From Pleurodeles waltl (taxonomy: Eukaryota; Chordata; Amphibia; Caudata; Salamandridae), in assembly GCF_031143425.1 (NCBI RefSeq), contig NC_090440.1, forward strand, positions 338,213,844 through 338,277,843: a stretch of DNA of 64,000 bases, in the 5' to 3' direction. Under the pieces are notes generated by a model. It was not told where the DNA came from, ran no database searches, and saw only the letters and a program-made list of their open reading frames with translations. Both the position numbers and the translations under genes were made by a program. Shown one piece after another: positions 1 through 11,086 of this stretch. The first letter of the stretch is position 1, and the number at the start of each line of letters is the position of its first letter.

Positions 1-188
1 TGCAGTGGCCATGCTTTAGTTATGGGTGTCCATGCTTTTTTGTTGCATGCAGGGCTTGGTGTTAGGATGTGTGGTTTGTGATGTTGGGACATTTGTGAGG
101 AGTTAGAGTGATGGGGGTGAGGGTGGGGAGGGGGTATGTGCTGGCATGCAGGTAGGGTGGGGGATGTAATAGTTAAGATTTGACTTAC

Positions 189-567
189 CAGAGTCCATTC
201 CTCCACCTACTCCTGCGAGGCCCTCAGGATGCAGAATCGCCAAGACCTGCTCCTCCCATGTTGTTAGTTGTGGGGGAGGAGGTGGGGGTCCACCGCCAGT
301 CCGCTGAACCGCAAGGTGGTGTCTTGAGACCACGGAACGCACCTTCCCCCGTAGGTCGTTCCACCTCTTCCTGATGTCCTCCTGATTTCTTGGGTGCTGT
401 CCCACTGCGTTGACCCTGTCCACTATTCTTCGCCATAGCTCCATCTTCCTTGCAATGGAGGTGTGCTGCACCTGTGCTCTGAATAGCTGAGGCTCTACCC
501 GGACGATTTCCTCCACCATGACCCTGAGCTCCTCCTCCGAGAACCTGGGGTGTCTTTACCGTGCCAT
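189..567 (-). pseudogene. Harbinger gene A exon 1 (Myb/SANT-like DNA-binding protein), H1 copy
   Basis: This 379-nt first exon runs from an ATG at 567-565 to a GTAAGT donor at 188. It encodes a Myb/SANT-like domain of the NAIF1/TSNARE1 type found beside Harbinger transposases: a 'VEEIVRVEPQLF' first helix, 'RRIVDRVNAVGQ' second helix and 'RKRWNDLRGKVRS' recognition helix, followed by six prolines and 'LTTWEEQVL'. In Harbingers this protein is thought to bind the element ends and bring the transposase to the nucleus. Codon 4 is TAA where the H3 copy has CAA, so the gene is broken near its start. Exon 2 would lie left of the window; 1-188 is intron. Confidence 0.85.
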
Positions 568-771
568 GGGGTGGTGTAGGTGATGTGTGGGGTGGTGTGT
601 GGGGTGATAAGTGTGCTGATATGTAGTCGTGTGTAGTGTGAGGTGCGTATAAGTTATGTGGGTGATGGTGTTGTGGGCCTGTGGATGCTAGTATTGTTGA
701 TGGTGGTGTCTCTCTCTGGCCTTCTCTCACTAATTGTGGTCGTAGGGGTTTGTGGGCGATGTGGGTATGTG

Positions 772-778
772 TTTTATA
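772..778 (-). promoter_or_regulatory. TATA box of gene A, H1
   Basis: TATAAAA on the minus strand, about 205 bp upstream of the gene A ATG. A TATA box sits at a comparable place in H2, H3, H4, H5 and H6, so it is probably the gene A core promoter. Confidence 0.5.
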
Positions 779-1167
779 TTGTAATGGGTGTGTGGGAGTG
801 GTGTGTGTATGTGTATCAGGTGTGTGTATTTTGATTTGTCCAATGTGGCTGTGTTTTGGTGATGAGTGTGTATTTTGAGCGCGGCAGTGTGTATTGCCAA
901 TGGAATACCGCAGTTGAAAGACCGCTGCATGGATTCATGGGTGGTGATAGTGTGGGCGTATTTCTGTTGGCGTGACGGTGAAGGTTTTGTTTTCGCCAGT
1001 TTATCACTGACCTTTGGTGTGGCGGACTTGTGTGGGTGTCTGTATATTGGCAGATTCTGAGTTGTGGGTCATAATAGCTGTGGCGGATTTCCGTGGCCAC
1101 AGCGGTGTGTTGGCGGTCTTCTGCTCAGCAGTAAGCGACTTTTACCGCCAATGTTGTAATGACCACC

Positions 1168-2903
1168 ACAGTAATGTGTTTTATATGTCCTGACACTGAA
1201 ATATTGCCAAATTCGTTTTTCACTGTTGCAAGGCCTGTCCCTCTCACAGGTTAACATGGGGGCTACCTTTAAATCTGATTAAAGTGTAGATTCCCTTTGG
1301 GAGTGGATGGGCATGTGGAGTTTGGGGTCTGTGAGCTCACAATTTAAAAATACATCTTTTAGTAAAGTTGATTTTAAGATTGTGTGTTTGAAAATGCCAC
1401 TTTTAGAAAGTGAGCATTTTCTTGCTTATACCATTTCTGTGACTCTACTGTTTGTGGCTTCCCTGTCTGGGTCAGTTTGACAGTTGGGCTGGTTGCACCT
1501 CACACTAGACAGTGATACAAAGGGAGCTGGGGTGTAGTCTCCATTTCCTGATGAGCCATCTGTGCTAGGAGGGAGGAGTGGTCACTCACACCCGAAAGGG
1601 TTGTGCCTGTCCTCACACAATGCAATCTCCAACTCCCTGGTGAGTATATGGGGCCTGGCCTAAGCAAGGCAGGATTTCACAATCAAGAGAGACTTTGCTT
1701 TGAAATAGGCCTACTTCAAAAGAGAAAATGGGTGTAAGAAGGGCACCCAAAACCACAGTCTTTAGAACACTTCTGGAAACCAAGAGGAACCTCTGCCTGG
1801 AGAAGAGCTGAGGAAGAAGAGCTGCCCTACCTGTGACTGTGCTTTGTGGAGTTATCCTGCAGTTGCTGCTTCTGCCAGAGTAAGAGGGCAAAGTCTGGAC
1901 TTTGTGTGTCTTCCATCTTGTGAAGAACTCCAAGGGCTTGATTTAGAGCTTGCCTCCTGGTAGTTGAGGTCCCAGGGACAGCAAAGACTTCTTTCTGCCA
2001 GCACCTGGAGGCTCTGGAGAGACTCCTACTCTGTGCTGTGGTGCCCATCCAGTTCCTGGGACCCTGAAAGGAGTAGCTGGCAGCCTAAGAGGAATAAATC
2101 CATGCATAGAACGCCATACGGGGAAAAGATCGATGTGACTCTGATCTGTGGCTGAAAAATCGACGTGCCGCCGGCTTCGCGGCTGAAAAACTATGCTCTT
2201 TTGCAACGCGACCGAAGAATCGAAGCACAGAAGCACAGAGCTGGGGAAACAATGTGCAGCATCGCTGAAGGAGGCTGGTGAGATCGCAACCCATGCTGCG
2301 TGGTTTTCGGATCATCGTGTGGCTGGATTTCTGATGCAAACACCGCTGGGTGAGTAAAAATAACGCAAGGCCTGTCTGGACCCAAGAGTGCTCACCTGAT
2401 CTCCTGCGGAGAGAAGAAGGAGCGCACCCCGACCCGATGAAAGGAGAAACGATGCAAAGTCTTGCTCATGAGTGAAATCAACGCATCTCAAGCCCTTTTT
2501 GATGCACACTCACCCGTGCGGTGTTATTTTTGAAGTACCCAAGGTACATTTTCACGCTGACAGTGTTAGTGTGTGTCTAAAACTAGATGAAGACTCTTTT
2601 TGCTTTTTTAATTGATAACTTGACTTGTGTATTGTGGATTTTTGTCATCTTGGTCTTGTTTTGTTTAGATGAATATTCTCTATTTTTCTAAACCTGTGTT
2701 GTGTCATTTTGTAGTGTTTTCATTAAGTTACTGTGTGTGTTGGTACAAATACTTTACACCTAGCACTCTGAAGTGATGTGACAACCTACCAAGGGGGTAA
2801 GTAGGGGTTAGCTGAGGGTGATTCTCTTTTACCCTGACTAGAGTGAGGGTCTTGCTTGGACAGGTGGTAACCTGACTGCCAAACAAAGACCCCATTTCTA
2901 ACA
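1168..2903 (+). repeat. G1 5' LTR, 3' portion
   Basis: It aligns along its length with 16989-18741, starting from GTAATG(T/G)GTTTTATATGTCC at both sites and ending TTTCTAACA at both. It carries no long reading frame. The U3 part of this LTR lies beyond H1, outside the window. The two LTR portions differ by scattered substitutions and small indels, so the insertion is not recent. Confidence 0.85.
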
Positions 2904-3166
2904 TTGGTGATCATCGGATGGGATTGGACGTGTATTTGAACTTGACATACAGTAATTAAGTGTACACTACTGTTTTATGTTCAGACCACCCCAATACCAC
3001 ATACTACTTGTCTTGTGATTTTTGCTTGTTTCTCTGGGACTTCTTTTTGTTCTATTTCTCGCTGATCTCTTGACTGACTTTGTTTTGAAACTTCATTGAG
3101 AACTTGCTTTTCTGCCCTTGGAACTTTGTCCTTGTTTTTTAATCTTCACATTGTCTCAATCTGGAG
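2904..3166 (+). other. G1 leader with presumed primer binding site
   Basis: The base after the LTR is followed by TGGTGATCATCGGATGGG, where a tRNA-complementary primer binding site is expected; the TGG would pair with a tRNA CCA end. I cannot name the tRNA. The remainder is untranslated leader before gag. G2 has a similar start (TTGGTGGTGCAG) just after its LTR. Confidence 0.5.
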
Positions 3167-4409
3167 ATGCATCAGCTGGAGTTGCCTATAGAGAGAGTGG
3201 AGAGCTACACAGTAGCTCAGTTGAAGCAATTCTGCAAGGATGCGGCCTGTCCCATTAAGAGCTCATCCAAAAAGGAGGAGCTGCAAAAGGCGCTGAGGGC
3301 CAGGGTGAAAGCCAAACAAGCTGAGGGGCACACAGAGGTCGAGCAGGAAGAGGAGAGGAAGCGCAAGTCACTCACAATGATGTAGTGGGTGGGCCAGATC
3401 TTCCTAGGGCGAGAGCCTCTAAGGCAGGTAGCAGTGTGTCCTCCAAGGGTCTGACCCCTGAAGAGTTACAGGACAGACAGACAGGGAGAGAGTACCGATT
3501 GGAGCGGGAAAGGCTTAAGCTCGAGAGGGAAAGGGAGGATAGGAGGTTGGCCATTGAGGAAAGGAAGATACTGCTGGTTCTTGAACTTAGCTTAAAGGAG
3601 TTAGATTATAGGAGCCAGTCCAGTAGAGATGGTGGCAGCAATAGTAAAGTGCAGCCTGAAAGAAGGGTACACATCCCAAAAGACCTAGTGAAGGATTATA
3701 AGAGGAAGGATGACATATACTTGTGGTTTAAGGGGTATCAGTCTGCTCTCCACATGAATCTGGTCCCTAAAGCTCATTGGGGGGTGGCTCTGTGGAAGTA
3801 CGTTGAGGTATAGGGGAGGGATACACTGACAGCCTTAGGGGATGCTCATAGTCGCACCTACACTATCATGAAAGATGCCCTACTCACAAGGTATGGTCTC
3901 ACCCCTGAGCAGTATAAGGACAAGTTTAGGTCCTCTAAGAAGAAGAAACCCCAAACATGGTTGGAATGTGTGGATTCTTAATGCAGGTCACTGGATGGTT
4001 GGGTGAGGGGCAGTAAGGTAACTAAGTATAAGGGGCTTTACAATCTGATTGCTTGGGAGCACTTGTATAGTTTATGTTTTCCAGAGCTGCACCAGCACCT
4101 GATTGCCAGCAAGCTGACTGACCCCAGGAGGCTTGCACAGGAAGCGGACAGCTGGGAGAGCACCAGGGCCCAAAAGAGTTATGGGGGAGACCACGCCAAG
4201 TGTGGGCAGGGTCCCTCTCAGAGGAAAGGGGGGGAAGGGTAAACAGGGTGAGTTCTCTAAAGGGCTCCAAACTGATTCCCAGGGTAAGGATTCCCAACCC
4301 CCAGTGAGAAGAAGCCATGGTTCTCCAAAGGGAAGCCAGTGGCAGGTGGTCCCCCATGTAAATGCCATGCATGTGACCAGGTGAGTCATGTGAGGGGGGG
4401 CGCAAATGC
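3167..4409 (+). pseudogene. gag: G1 gag (SAP-like N-terminus, capsid-like core, zinc knuckle)
   Basis: The reading begins with an N-terminal helix-turn-helix resembling a SAP motif ('YTVAQLKQFCKDA...KKEELQKAL', residues about 14-45), then a charged coiled-coil stretch ('RLERERLKLEREREDRR'). A capsid-like region follows ('HIPKDLVKDYKRKDDIYLWF', then 'MKDALLTRYGLTPEQYKDKF'). The end is a zinc knuckle at 4363-4409 with spacing C-X2-C-X4-H-X6-C. Reading changes frame at about 3383 and again after 4240, with stops near 3811 and 3979. Gag would form the particle that packages the RNA. Similar gag segments occur in G2. Confidence 0.75.
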
Positions 4410-4421
4410 CCCAAAAGTACA

Positions 4422-4790
4422 TTGGCACCCACTGGTGTGCCTTCCCAGGGTTTGGCCAGTGTAGTGCTTGGGGAGGAGTTGGTTCCAGGTGGGTGGGAGC
4501 CAGCTGTGATGACCCTTGTCTCACTCGGGGACAGTGAGATGGTCCAGAGAACCCTTGTGCCTGAGAACACTAAGAAGTACAGGCAGTGGGTGACCATCAA
4601 TGGACAGAGGGTGGAGGCTCTGAGAGACACAGGAGCCAGTGTGACTACAGTGAGGAGTCACCTGGTGTCTGAAGAGCAGATTGATCCCTGTGTACTTCAC
4701 CAAGTAGTTGCAGTGGACAGCTCAAAGCACCTGTGCAGAATGGTGCAGGTTCCCTTTGAATGGGGGGGGTCTCAGGTTCCTGGAAGGTAG
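4422..4790 (+). pseudogene. pro: G1 aspartic protease
   Basis: A retropepsin active site 'RDTGASVTTV' lies about two thirds of the way along this 122-codon frame, preceded by 'KYRQWVTINGQRVEAL', the flap-side strand typical of gypsy proteases. The enzyme would cut the Gag-Pol polyprotein. The reading frame is lost near 4790, and the link to integrase (4790-5158) is scrambled across frames. The homologous site in G2 is 'YRDTGASVTMV'. Confidence 0.75.
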
Positions 4791-5158
4791 CTGTGAGTCC
4801 AAACATGCATGTTGATTGTTTGCTAGGCAATGACCTGGAGGATTCCCCCTAGGAGGAGGTGGAAAAAGGTCCCACTTGGAGATGTTGGGTCTGCCTGGGT
4901 GGATTATGGGTATGTGTATCCACCCAGTCAATGGCAGCCTGTCAGGGTAGTCAAGAGCCGCTGGAGCCTGAAACAGTGGCCGAGGGGACCTCCAAGAAGA
5001 GGAAGGGCAGGGGGCATGGGAAACCGGCCCCAGAAGTTCCCACGGCCTGGGAGGAGGCGGAGCCTGATAGTGACGCTCCAAAGCCTACAGGGGAACAGGT
5101 GGCTGAACTGGGGGAGGTCCCTGAGCTGTCGCAGTGACAGCAGTAAGGGTGACCCATC

Positions 5159-6407
5159 ATGGAGGCATTCTGTGAAGCACAGAAAACTTGCCCTACTCTG
5201 GAGCGACTGGGGCAGCAGGCTTCAGCCCAGGCAGCTGGCGAGGAGCCCAGTACTCACCTGATCTATTGGGAGGATGGCCTCCTGTATGGTGAGTCTAAGG
5301 TTCCTGAGCCTGGGTCAGCTCGTCTGCTGGTGGTACCCCAGCACTTCAGGGCCTTCCTACTAGGGTTGGCTCATGATGTGCCTTTGGCAGGACATCTGGG
5401 GCAGGACAAGACCTATAAGAGGCTTGTCTCCCACTTCTATTGGCCCCAGATGAGCAAGCATTCAGCTGCACAATGTAGGTCTTGCCCAACTTGCCAGTGC
5501 AAGTGGCAAGAGTGGGGGGAAATGTAAGGCTCCCCTCCAACCTTTACCTGTGGTTAGTACTCCCTTTGAGAGGGTAGGTATTGACATTGTAGGGCCTCTG
5601 GACCCCAAGACAGCCTTGGGCAACAGGTTCATCCTGGACTTGGTGGACCACACCACCTGGTACCCAGAAGATATTCCTCTGAGGTCTTCCCCTGTGGTGG
5701 GTCGTGCACTGATGGGGGTTTTTACCTGCATGGGGTACCCTGAGGAAGTGGTATCTGATAGGGGTACCAACTTCATATCCACGTATATGAAGTCTCTTTG
5801 GAAAGTGTGTGGGGCAACCTACAAGTTCACCACACCTTAAAACCCCCAAAGTAATGGTCTGGTTGAGAGATTCAACCACACCTTGATAGGCATGATTCAG
5901 GGCCTGTCAGAGCCCTTGAGGTGGAAGTGGGGCGTTCTCTTGCCATGCCTTCTGTTCGCTTACAGGGAGGTGCCTCAAAAGGGACCTGTGTTTAGTCCCT
6001 TTGAGCTCATCTATGGCCACCCTGTGAGGGGACCTTTGAGTCTGGTGAAGGATGCTTTGGAGAAAGATCCTAGTAAAAAAAAACAGGATATATTGAGCTA
6101 CATGCTGGCTTTGAGAAACCAGACTGCCCGCTTCAGGAGTCTCAATCAGGAGAACCTGGAAGCAAGCCAGGAGGATATGAAAAGGTGGTATGACCAGAGT
6201 GCCACTCTGGTCAAGTTTCAACCTGGTCAGAAAGTGTGTGTGATGGCGTCAGTGGAGCCTAGGGCACTCCAGGATAAGTGGACTCGGCCAATTTAGGTGG
6301 TGGAACGCAAGAGTGAAGTCACCTACTTGGTGGACTTGCAGTCTCCAAGGAACCCTTTAAGGGTCCTGCAGGTCAACCACCTCAAACCTCACTTTGAGCG
6401 GACTTAA
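5159..6407 (+). pseudogene. int: G1 integrase, located before reverse transcriptase
   Basis: An HHCC zinc-binding domain is readable: 'GHLGQDKTYKRL', 'HFYWPQM', then 'CRSCPTC' (about 5390-5500). The catalytic core has 'VGIDIVGPLD' (first Asp), 'VVSDRGTNFIS' (second Asp) and 'GLVERFNHTL' (Glu), so the DDE triad survives. The C-terminal part ('YDQSATLVKFQPGQKV') ends near 6407 without a chromodomain. There is a frameshift near 5525 and stops near 5838 and 6294. The ORF abuts the reverse transcriptase, which identifies the Gmr1-type order. It would have inserted the cDNA. Confidence 0.85.
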
Positions 6408-6413
6408 CTGTCC

Positions 6414-7462
6414 ATGCTCCTTGTGACCGATGACGGGGTGGAGGAGGAGAGTGAGCCTCTTCCTGACCTGTCTGCAGGAGAAAAAGATGGGTCAGTGGAG
6501 GGAGTGATCCTCACCCCCTCCCTGTATGAGGAGCAGAAAGGTGACTGTCACCACGTGTTGGGACAGTTCGCCTCACTGTTTTCCCTGATCCCAGGGGTCA
6601 CACGCTTGTGCACACATGATGAGGACACTGGGGACAGTACACCTATTAAACAAAAAGTTTATAGGGTGACTAACAGGGTCAGGGCATACATTAAGGATGA
6701 AGTATCCAAAATGCTTACCCTAGGTGTTATTGAGCACTCCAGCAGTCATTGGGCCAGCCCAGTGGTATTGGTCCCAAAGGCTGCTGCACCTGGTGCCACT
6801 CCAGAACTCAGGTTCTGTGTGGACTACCGGGGGCTCAGTGCGGTCAGCAAGACTGACACACACCCCTTCCCCCAAGCTGATGAGCTCATTAATCGGTTAG
6901 GAGCTGCCAAATACCTCAGTAAGTTTGACTTAACATCTGGGTACTGGCAGATTGCCTTAACTGAAGGGGCCAAGGAGAGGCTAGCATTCTGTACCCCAGA
7001 TGGACACTTTCAGTTTAACGTCATGCCATTTGGAATGAAGAATGCCCCTGCCACCTTTCAGAGGTTGGTCAACCAGGTGTTGGTTGGGCTGGATGAGTTC
7101 AGTGCTGCCTACCTGGGTGACATAGCTGTGTTTAGTTCCACATGGTATGAACACCTGCAACACCTCCAGAGAGTGTTAGAGGCCCTGCAGAAGGCAGGCC
7201 TGACTATTAAGGTGAGCAAGTGCCAAATATGGAAGGGTTCTGTGGTGTACTTAGGAAACCAGCAAGGTGGGGGATGGCCAGGTGGCACCCCTACAACCTA
7301 AGATTGATACAGTCCTGGCTTGGGGACTCCCCAAGACCCAAACTGAAGCGAGAGCCTTCTTAGGTCTCACAGGATACTACAGGAGGTTTGTCAAGGGTTA
7401 TGGTACCACTTTTACCCCCTTGACTGAGTTGACTTCGAAGAAGCAACCCAGGAAGGTGATCT
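6414..7462 (+). pseudogene. pol: G1 reverse transcriptase with mutated catalytic motif
   Basis: Typical gypsy RT blocks are clear: 'VIEHSSSHWASPVVLVPK', 'LRFCVDYRGLS', 'KFDLTSGYWQI' (first catalytic Asp), 'FNVMPFGMKNAPATFQRLV'. The YxDD motif reads Y-L-G-D: the codon at 7116-7118 is GGT where GAT is expected, which should abolish polymerase activity. A frameshift near 7262 separates the thumb ('[15 protein letters not shown]'), and a TAG follows near 7462. It would have copied the element RNA into cDNA. Confidence 0.9.
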
Positions 7463-7463
7463 A

Positions 7464-7945
7464 GACAGATACTTGCCAAACGCTTTTGATGCCCTGAAGG
7501 CTGCCATGTGCACAGCACCTGTGCTGAAGGCACCTGACTACTCAAAGGAGTTTGTTGTGCAGTCAGACACCTCAGAGCATGGTATTGGAGAAGTACTCTC
7601 ACAACTTCATGAAGAGGGCCTAGATCAACCCATAGCCTTCATTAGCAGGAGGTTACTTCCCAGGGAACGTAGGTGGAGTGCTATGGAACATGAAGCGTTT
7701 GCTGTGGACTGAAGAAGCTAAGACCCTACTTGTTTGGGACTCACTTCCGAGTTCAGACTGAACATAAGTCCCTCAGATGGTTAATACAGATGAGGGGTGA
7801 GAATCCAAAACTGTTGAGGTGGTCCATTTCCCTACAGGGGATGGACTTTACGGTGGAACACCGTCCTGTTACAGAGCACGCCAATACTGATGGTCTGTCC
7901 AGGTTCTTCGGCCTTAGTGATGAGAACTCCCTTGATGTTGGGTAG
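7464..7945 (+). pseudogene. G1 RNase H
   Basis: The RNase H domain continues the RT polypeptide: 'VVQSDTSEHGIGEVL' (Asp), 'RRWSAMEHEAFAVD' (Glu), 'FRVQTEHKSLRWL', and 'HANTDGLSR' with the final Asp. One TGA interrupts it near 7712. The domain removes RNA from the RNA:DNA hybrid during reverse transcription. It is the last pol domain; no integrase follows, which confirms the domain order. Confidence 0.85.
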
Positions 7946-7961
7946 TTGCTCCTCACTTTCA

Positions 7962-7975
7962 GCTGGGGGGACACA
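7962..7975 (+). promoter_or_regulatory. Presumed G1 polypurine tract
   Basis: A short G/A-rich stretch (GCTGGGGGGACACA) lies directly before the 3' LTR start TGTTAGA at 7976, where the plus-strand primer is expected. Weak by itself; position is the evidence. Confidence 0.4.
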
Positions 7976-8464
7976 TGTTAGACTTTTCATCCTTGGCATG
8001 GTATCCCTTATCTTTTTGCCTCTGTTTCCCAGGTTGTTGATGTGTGCTGTACTTTGATTTTGCTGTGTTTGTTACTCTGGGCACTTTGCCACTGCTAACC
8101 AGTGCTAAAGTGCAAGTGCTCCTTTACAAAATGTGTATGTAATTGGTTTATCCATGATTGGCATATTTGATTTATTAGTAAGTCCCTGGTACAGTGCATT
8201 AGAGGGACCCAGGGCTTGTAAATCAAATGCTGCTAGTGGGCCTGCAGCACTGGTTGTTGCACCCACATAAGTAGCTCAGTAATCATGTCTCAGACCTGCC
8301 ACTGCAGTGTCTGCGTCTACAGTTTTAACTGTAAGTTCAACTTGGCAAATGTACCCACTTGCCAGGCCTAAACCTTCCCTTTTCTCACATGTCAGACACC
8401 CCTAAGGTAGGCCCTAGGTAGCCCCAAGGGCAGGGTGCAGTGTATTGTTAAGGTAGGACATATA
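7976..8464 (+). repeat. G1 3' LTR, 5' portion
   Basis: It begins TGTTAGACTTTTCATCC, the inverse of the LTR end ...TTCTAACA at 18741. It stops at the H2 insertion, with ATA at 8462-8464 duplicated at 16989-16991. No gene is visible. Confidence 0.8.
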
Positions 8465-8845
8465 GGTCCTCATTACAACCCTGGCGGTAAATGCTGCCTA
8501 CCGCCGTGGTGTCGACCGCCAACATACCGTGACCACGGCGGTATACCGCTACGGGTATTATGACCCACACAGAGAAATACGCCACTATTCAGACACCCAC
8601 AAAAGTCTGCCACACCAAAGGTCAGTGATAAACTGGCGATAGCAACACCCACACTGTTACGCCAACAGGAATACACCCAGGGTATCACAACCCATGAATC
8701 ACCACAGTGGTCTTTCAACTCTGGTAAACCATTGGCGGTACACACCGCTGCGCTCAAAATACACATACACTTACAAAACACCACCACATTGGACAATTCA
8801 AACTACACACATCTGACACACATACACACACCACACCCACACCAC

Positions 8846-8852
8846 TATAAAA
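8846..8852 (+). promoter_or_regulatory. TATA box of gene A, H2
   Basis: TATAAAA lies 209 bp upstream of the gene A ATG, at the position conserved in the other copies. Probable core promoter. Confidence 0.55.
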
Positions 8853-9054
8853 CACATACCCACATTACTCACAACCCTTTACGAGAAAAAAAAGATTGTC
8901 AACAGAGAGAGACACAAGCCAGGAGCACCCACTCAATCTGAAACACAGAACACCATTATCCATACACCATCCATGCACCTCACACCACACACCCCAACAC
9001 ATCACACCACACATCACCCCACACATCCTCCCACATATCACTCACACTACATCC

Positions 9055-10608
9055 ATGGCACCCCAAAGACACCCCAGGTTTTCAGAGGAGGAGCTAAGGG
9101 TCATGGTGGAGGAGATCATCCGGGTAGAGCCACAACGTTTCGGATCACAGGTGCAGCAGGAGTTCATTGCAAGGAAGATGGAGCTATGGCGTAGAATCAT
9201 GGACAGGGTCAACGCTGTGGGACAGCACCCCAGAACAAGGGATGACATCACAAAGAGGTTGAACGACCTACGGGGGAAGGTGCGTTCCGTGGTTGCAAAA
9301 CGCCAGGTAGCTGTACAGAGGACTGGCGGTAGAGCCCCACCTCCTCCCCCACAACTAACAACATGGGAGGAGCAAGTCTTGGTGATCATGCATCCTGAGG
9401 GACTCGCAGGAGTAGCAGGAGGACTGGACTCTGGTAAGTCAAATCTTTAATACTATATCCCCCACCCTACCTGTATGCCATCACAAACTCCTACCCTACC
9501 CTCACCCCCATCACTCCACCACCTCACATATACCCCACTATCACAACCCACCCATCCCAATAACAAGCCCTGCATGACACACCAATCCATGGACCCACAT
9601 CACAGACCTGCATGGACACCCATCACCACAGCATGCCCATTAGAGAGAATCACCTAGCCCACAAAATCATCACGCACACAAGGCAAAGCTAACTAGGCAA
9701 TCATAACCATACAGGGAAACACACCCATGCACAAGATGGCACACACAGATACAATAACACTGCATTTACATCCCCACAGGACCCCTACTGAACGTTACAG
9801 GAGAAGAGGTGCCAGACACATCCAGTCCCCCCCAGAGGAGGCCCACAGTTATGACAGCAGCTCTGCACGTCTGGATCCCAATGACCAACCTGGCCCATCA
9901 GGGACCTCTGGGCAGTCGGTTACCCTGCCACAGTCCCATACCACCACAGACCCTCCCTCCTCAGGAAACACCAGCAAGGCACCCACCCAGTGAGCCCATG
10001 CCACTGTCCCCAGGACACGTCAATCAGCAGTGTATCCACCGATACAGGGACCCCAGGCAACCCCACAAACACAGGACGATGAGGGACCTGGGGTCAGTTG
10101 CAGTGGGCACACGGTTCAGGGGATAGAGGCACAGGACAACAGGGAAGCTGGGAGGACTGCTGTGCGACAGGGGGAGGACAGGCCCAGGGAACCCACTCTC
10201 CAGGAGGCACTCACCAACATCATGGGAGCATACCATCATTCCCAGGAGACCATGGGCCAGATATTGGCCAAGTTGCAGGAGACCCAGCAGCTGCAGGAGG
10301 GACAGTACCTGGGGATCAGGGAGGACCTCAAACACATCTACACCATCCTGGTCACCATTGCAGGGGTGCTGGGTGACATGGCCAACACCATGAGGGAGGC
10401 AGTGGCACACCAACGGGCTCCTGACACTAGCCACACCAAAGAACAGGCTTCCACCTCCGCCAGCGCTAGTGGACAGGAGGACCCGCCACAGGACCAACAG
10501 GTCACCAGCACCCCACCCCCTGCAGAAGGAGAACCACCCCGCAAACGGTCCCTGCAAACCAGGCAGAAGCCAGAGAACATTGCCAAGACCCCCCCCCCCA
10601 GGAAATAA
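9055..10608 (+). pseudogene. Harbinger gene A (Myb/SANT-like protein with coiled coil), H2
   Basis: Exon 1 is 9055-9433 and ends at GTAAGT. The intron runs to a CCCCACAG acceptor at 9779, and exon 2 to the TAA at 10606-10608. Exon 1 encodes the Myb/SANT-like domain ('PRFSEEELRVMVEEI', 'RRIMDRVNAVGQHP', 'RLNDLRGKVRS'), then six prolines and 'LTTWEEQVL'. Exon 2 encodes a Ser/Asp-rich linker, then a coiled coil ('NIMGAYHHSQETMGQILAKL', 'LGIREDLKHIY') and a basic tail. A frameshift near 9833 breaks the linker. Such proteins are the DNA-binding partner of Harbinger transposases. The gene is convergent with the transposase. Confidence 0.85.
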
Positions 10609-10792
10609 GACTCTCCTGATTGTCACCCTTCTGTCCCACTCTGTCACCCTGTCCACCATGAACATCCATTGCTCCCCTTCCTATGCCCCATTGGACAATG
10701 CACCTGTGATACCAAGAGACTGGACTCTAACTGGACATTCCTCCACAATCACCCCAGCCCAAAGCACATCGCCCTCTACTTATTAGCACTTA

Positions 10793-10798
10793 AATAAA
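10793..10798 (+). terminator. Poly(A) signal of gene A, H2
   Basis: AATAAA about 185 bp after the gene A stop. Equivalents occur at 38731-38736 (H4), 50468-50473 (H5) and, on the minus strand, 26774-26779 (H3). Confidence 0.6.
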
Positions 10799-11086
10799 CA
10801 CCCTTTTAAAAAATACAAGTATGAAGTCTGTCAACTGATTGAAATATGTATTAGTACAACATTCTGAAAACATTGCTAGTCAGATGTACAGTGATATATA
10901 CATTGGTATGACCTTTAGAGGGCAGCTGTAAACATACCAGGAGCCAGAGTGGGCCACAGAGATCCGAAAATAGAGATGCGAAAGGGTACAGTAAGTGGCC
11001 ATAGACATAGGGAAATCAGACTGCTATGTACAATGTTCAACAGAAAATTGAAAAGTAAAGTGAAGTTACAGTGTCTTACCTGTGTG

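Larger units (their letters stand above)
1..1167 (-). mobile_element. Harbinger transposon copy H1, partial, reversed, inserted in the 5' LTR of G1
   Basis: Only the gene A end of a reversed Harbinger copy is in the window: gene A exon 1, its promoter and the terminal region. The end reads ...TTGTAATGACCACC at 1167, matching the TIR of the other copies, and is followed by ACA (1168-1170), a probable decayed copy of the ATA duplication seen at the same LTR position around H2. The last 350 bp are rich in GGCGGT/ACCGCC words. The rest of the copy lies left of the window. The family call rests on near identity of layout to H2, H3, H4 and H6. Confidence 0.85.

Noticed and set aside
4022..4630. 202-codon minus-strand frame
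   Set aside because: Antisense to G1 gag and protease, with no recognisable motif; a by-product of the G/C-biased coding strand.
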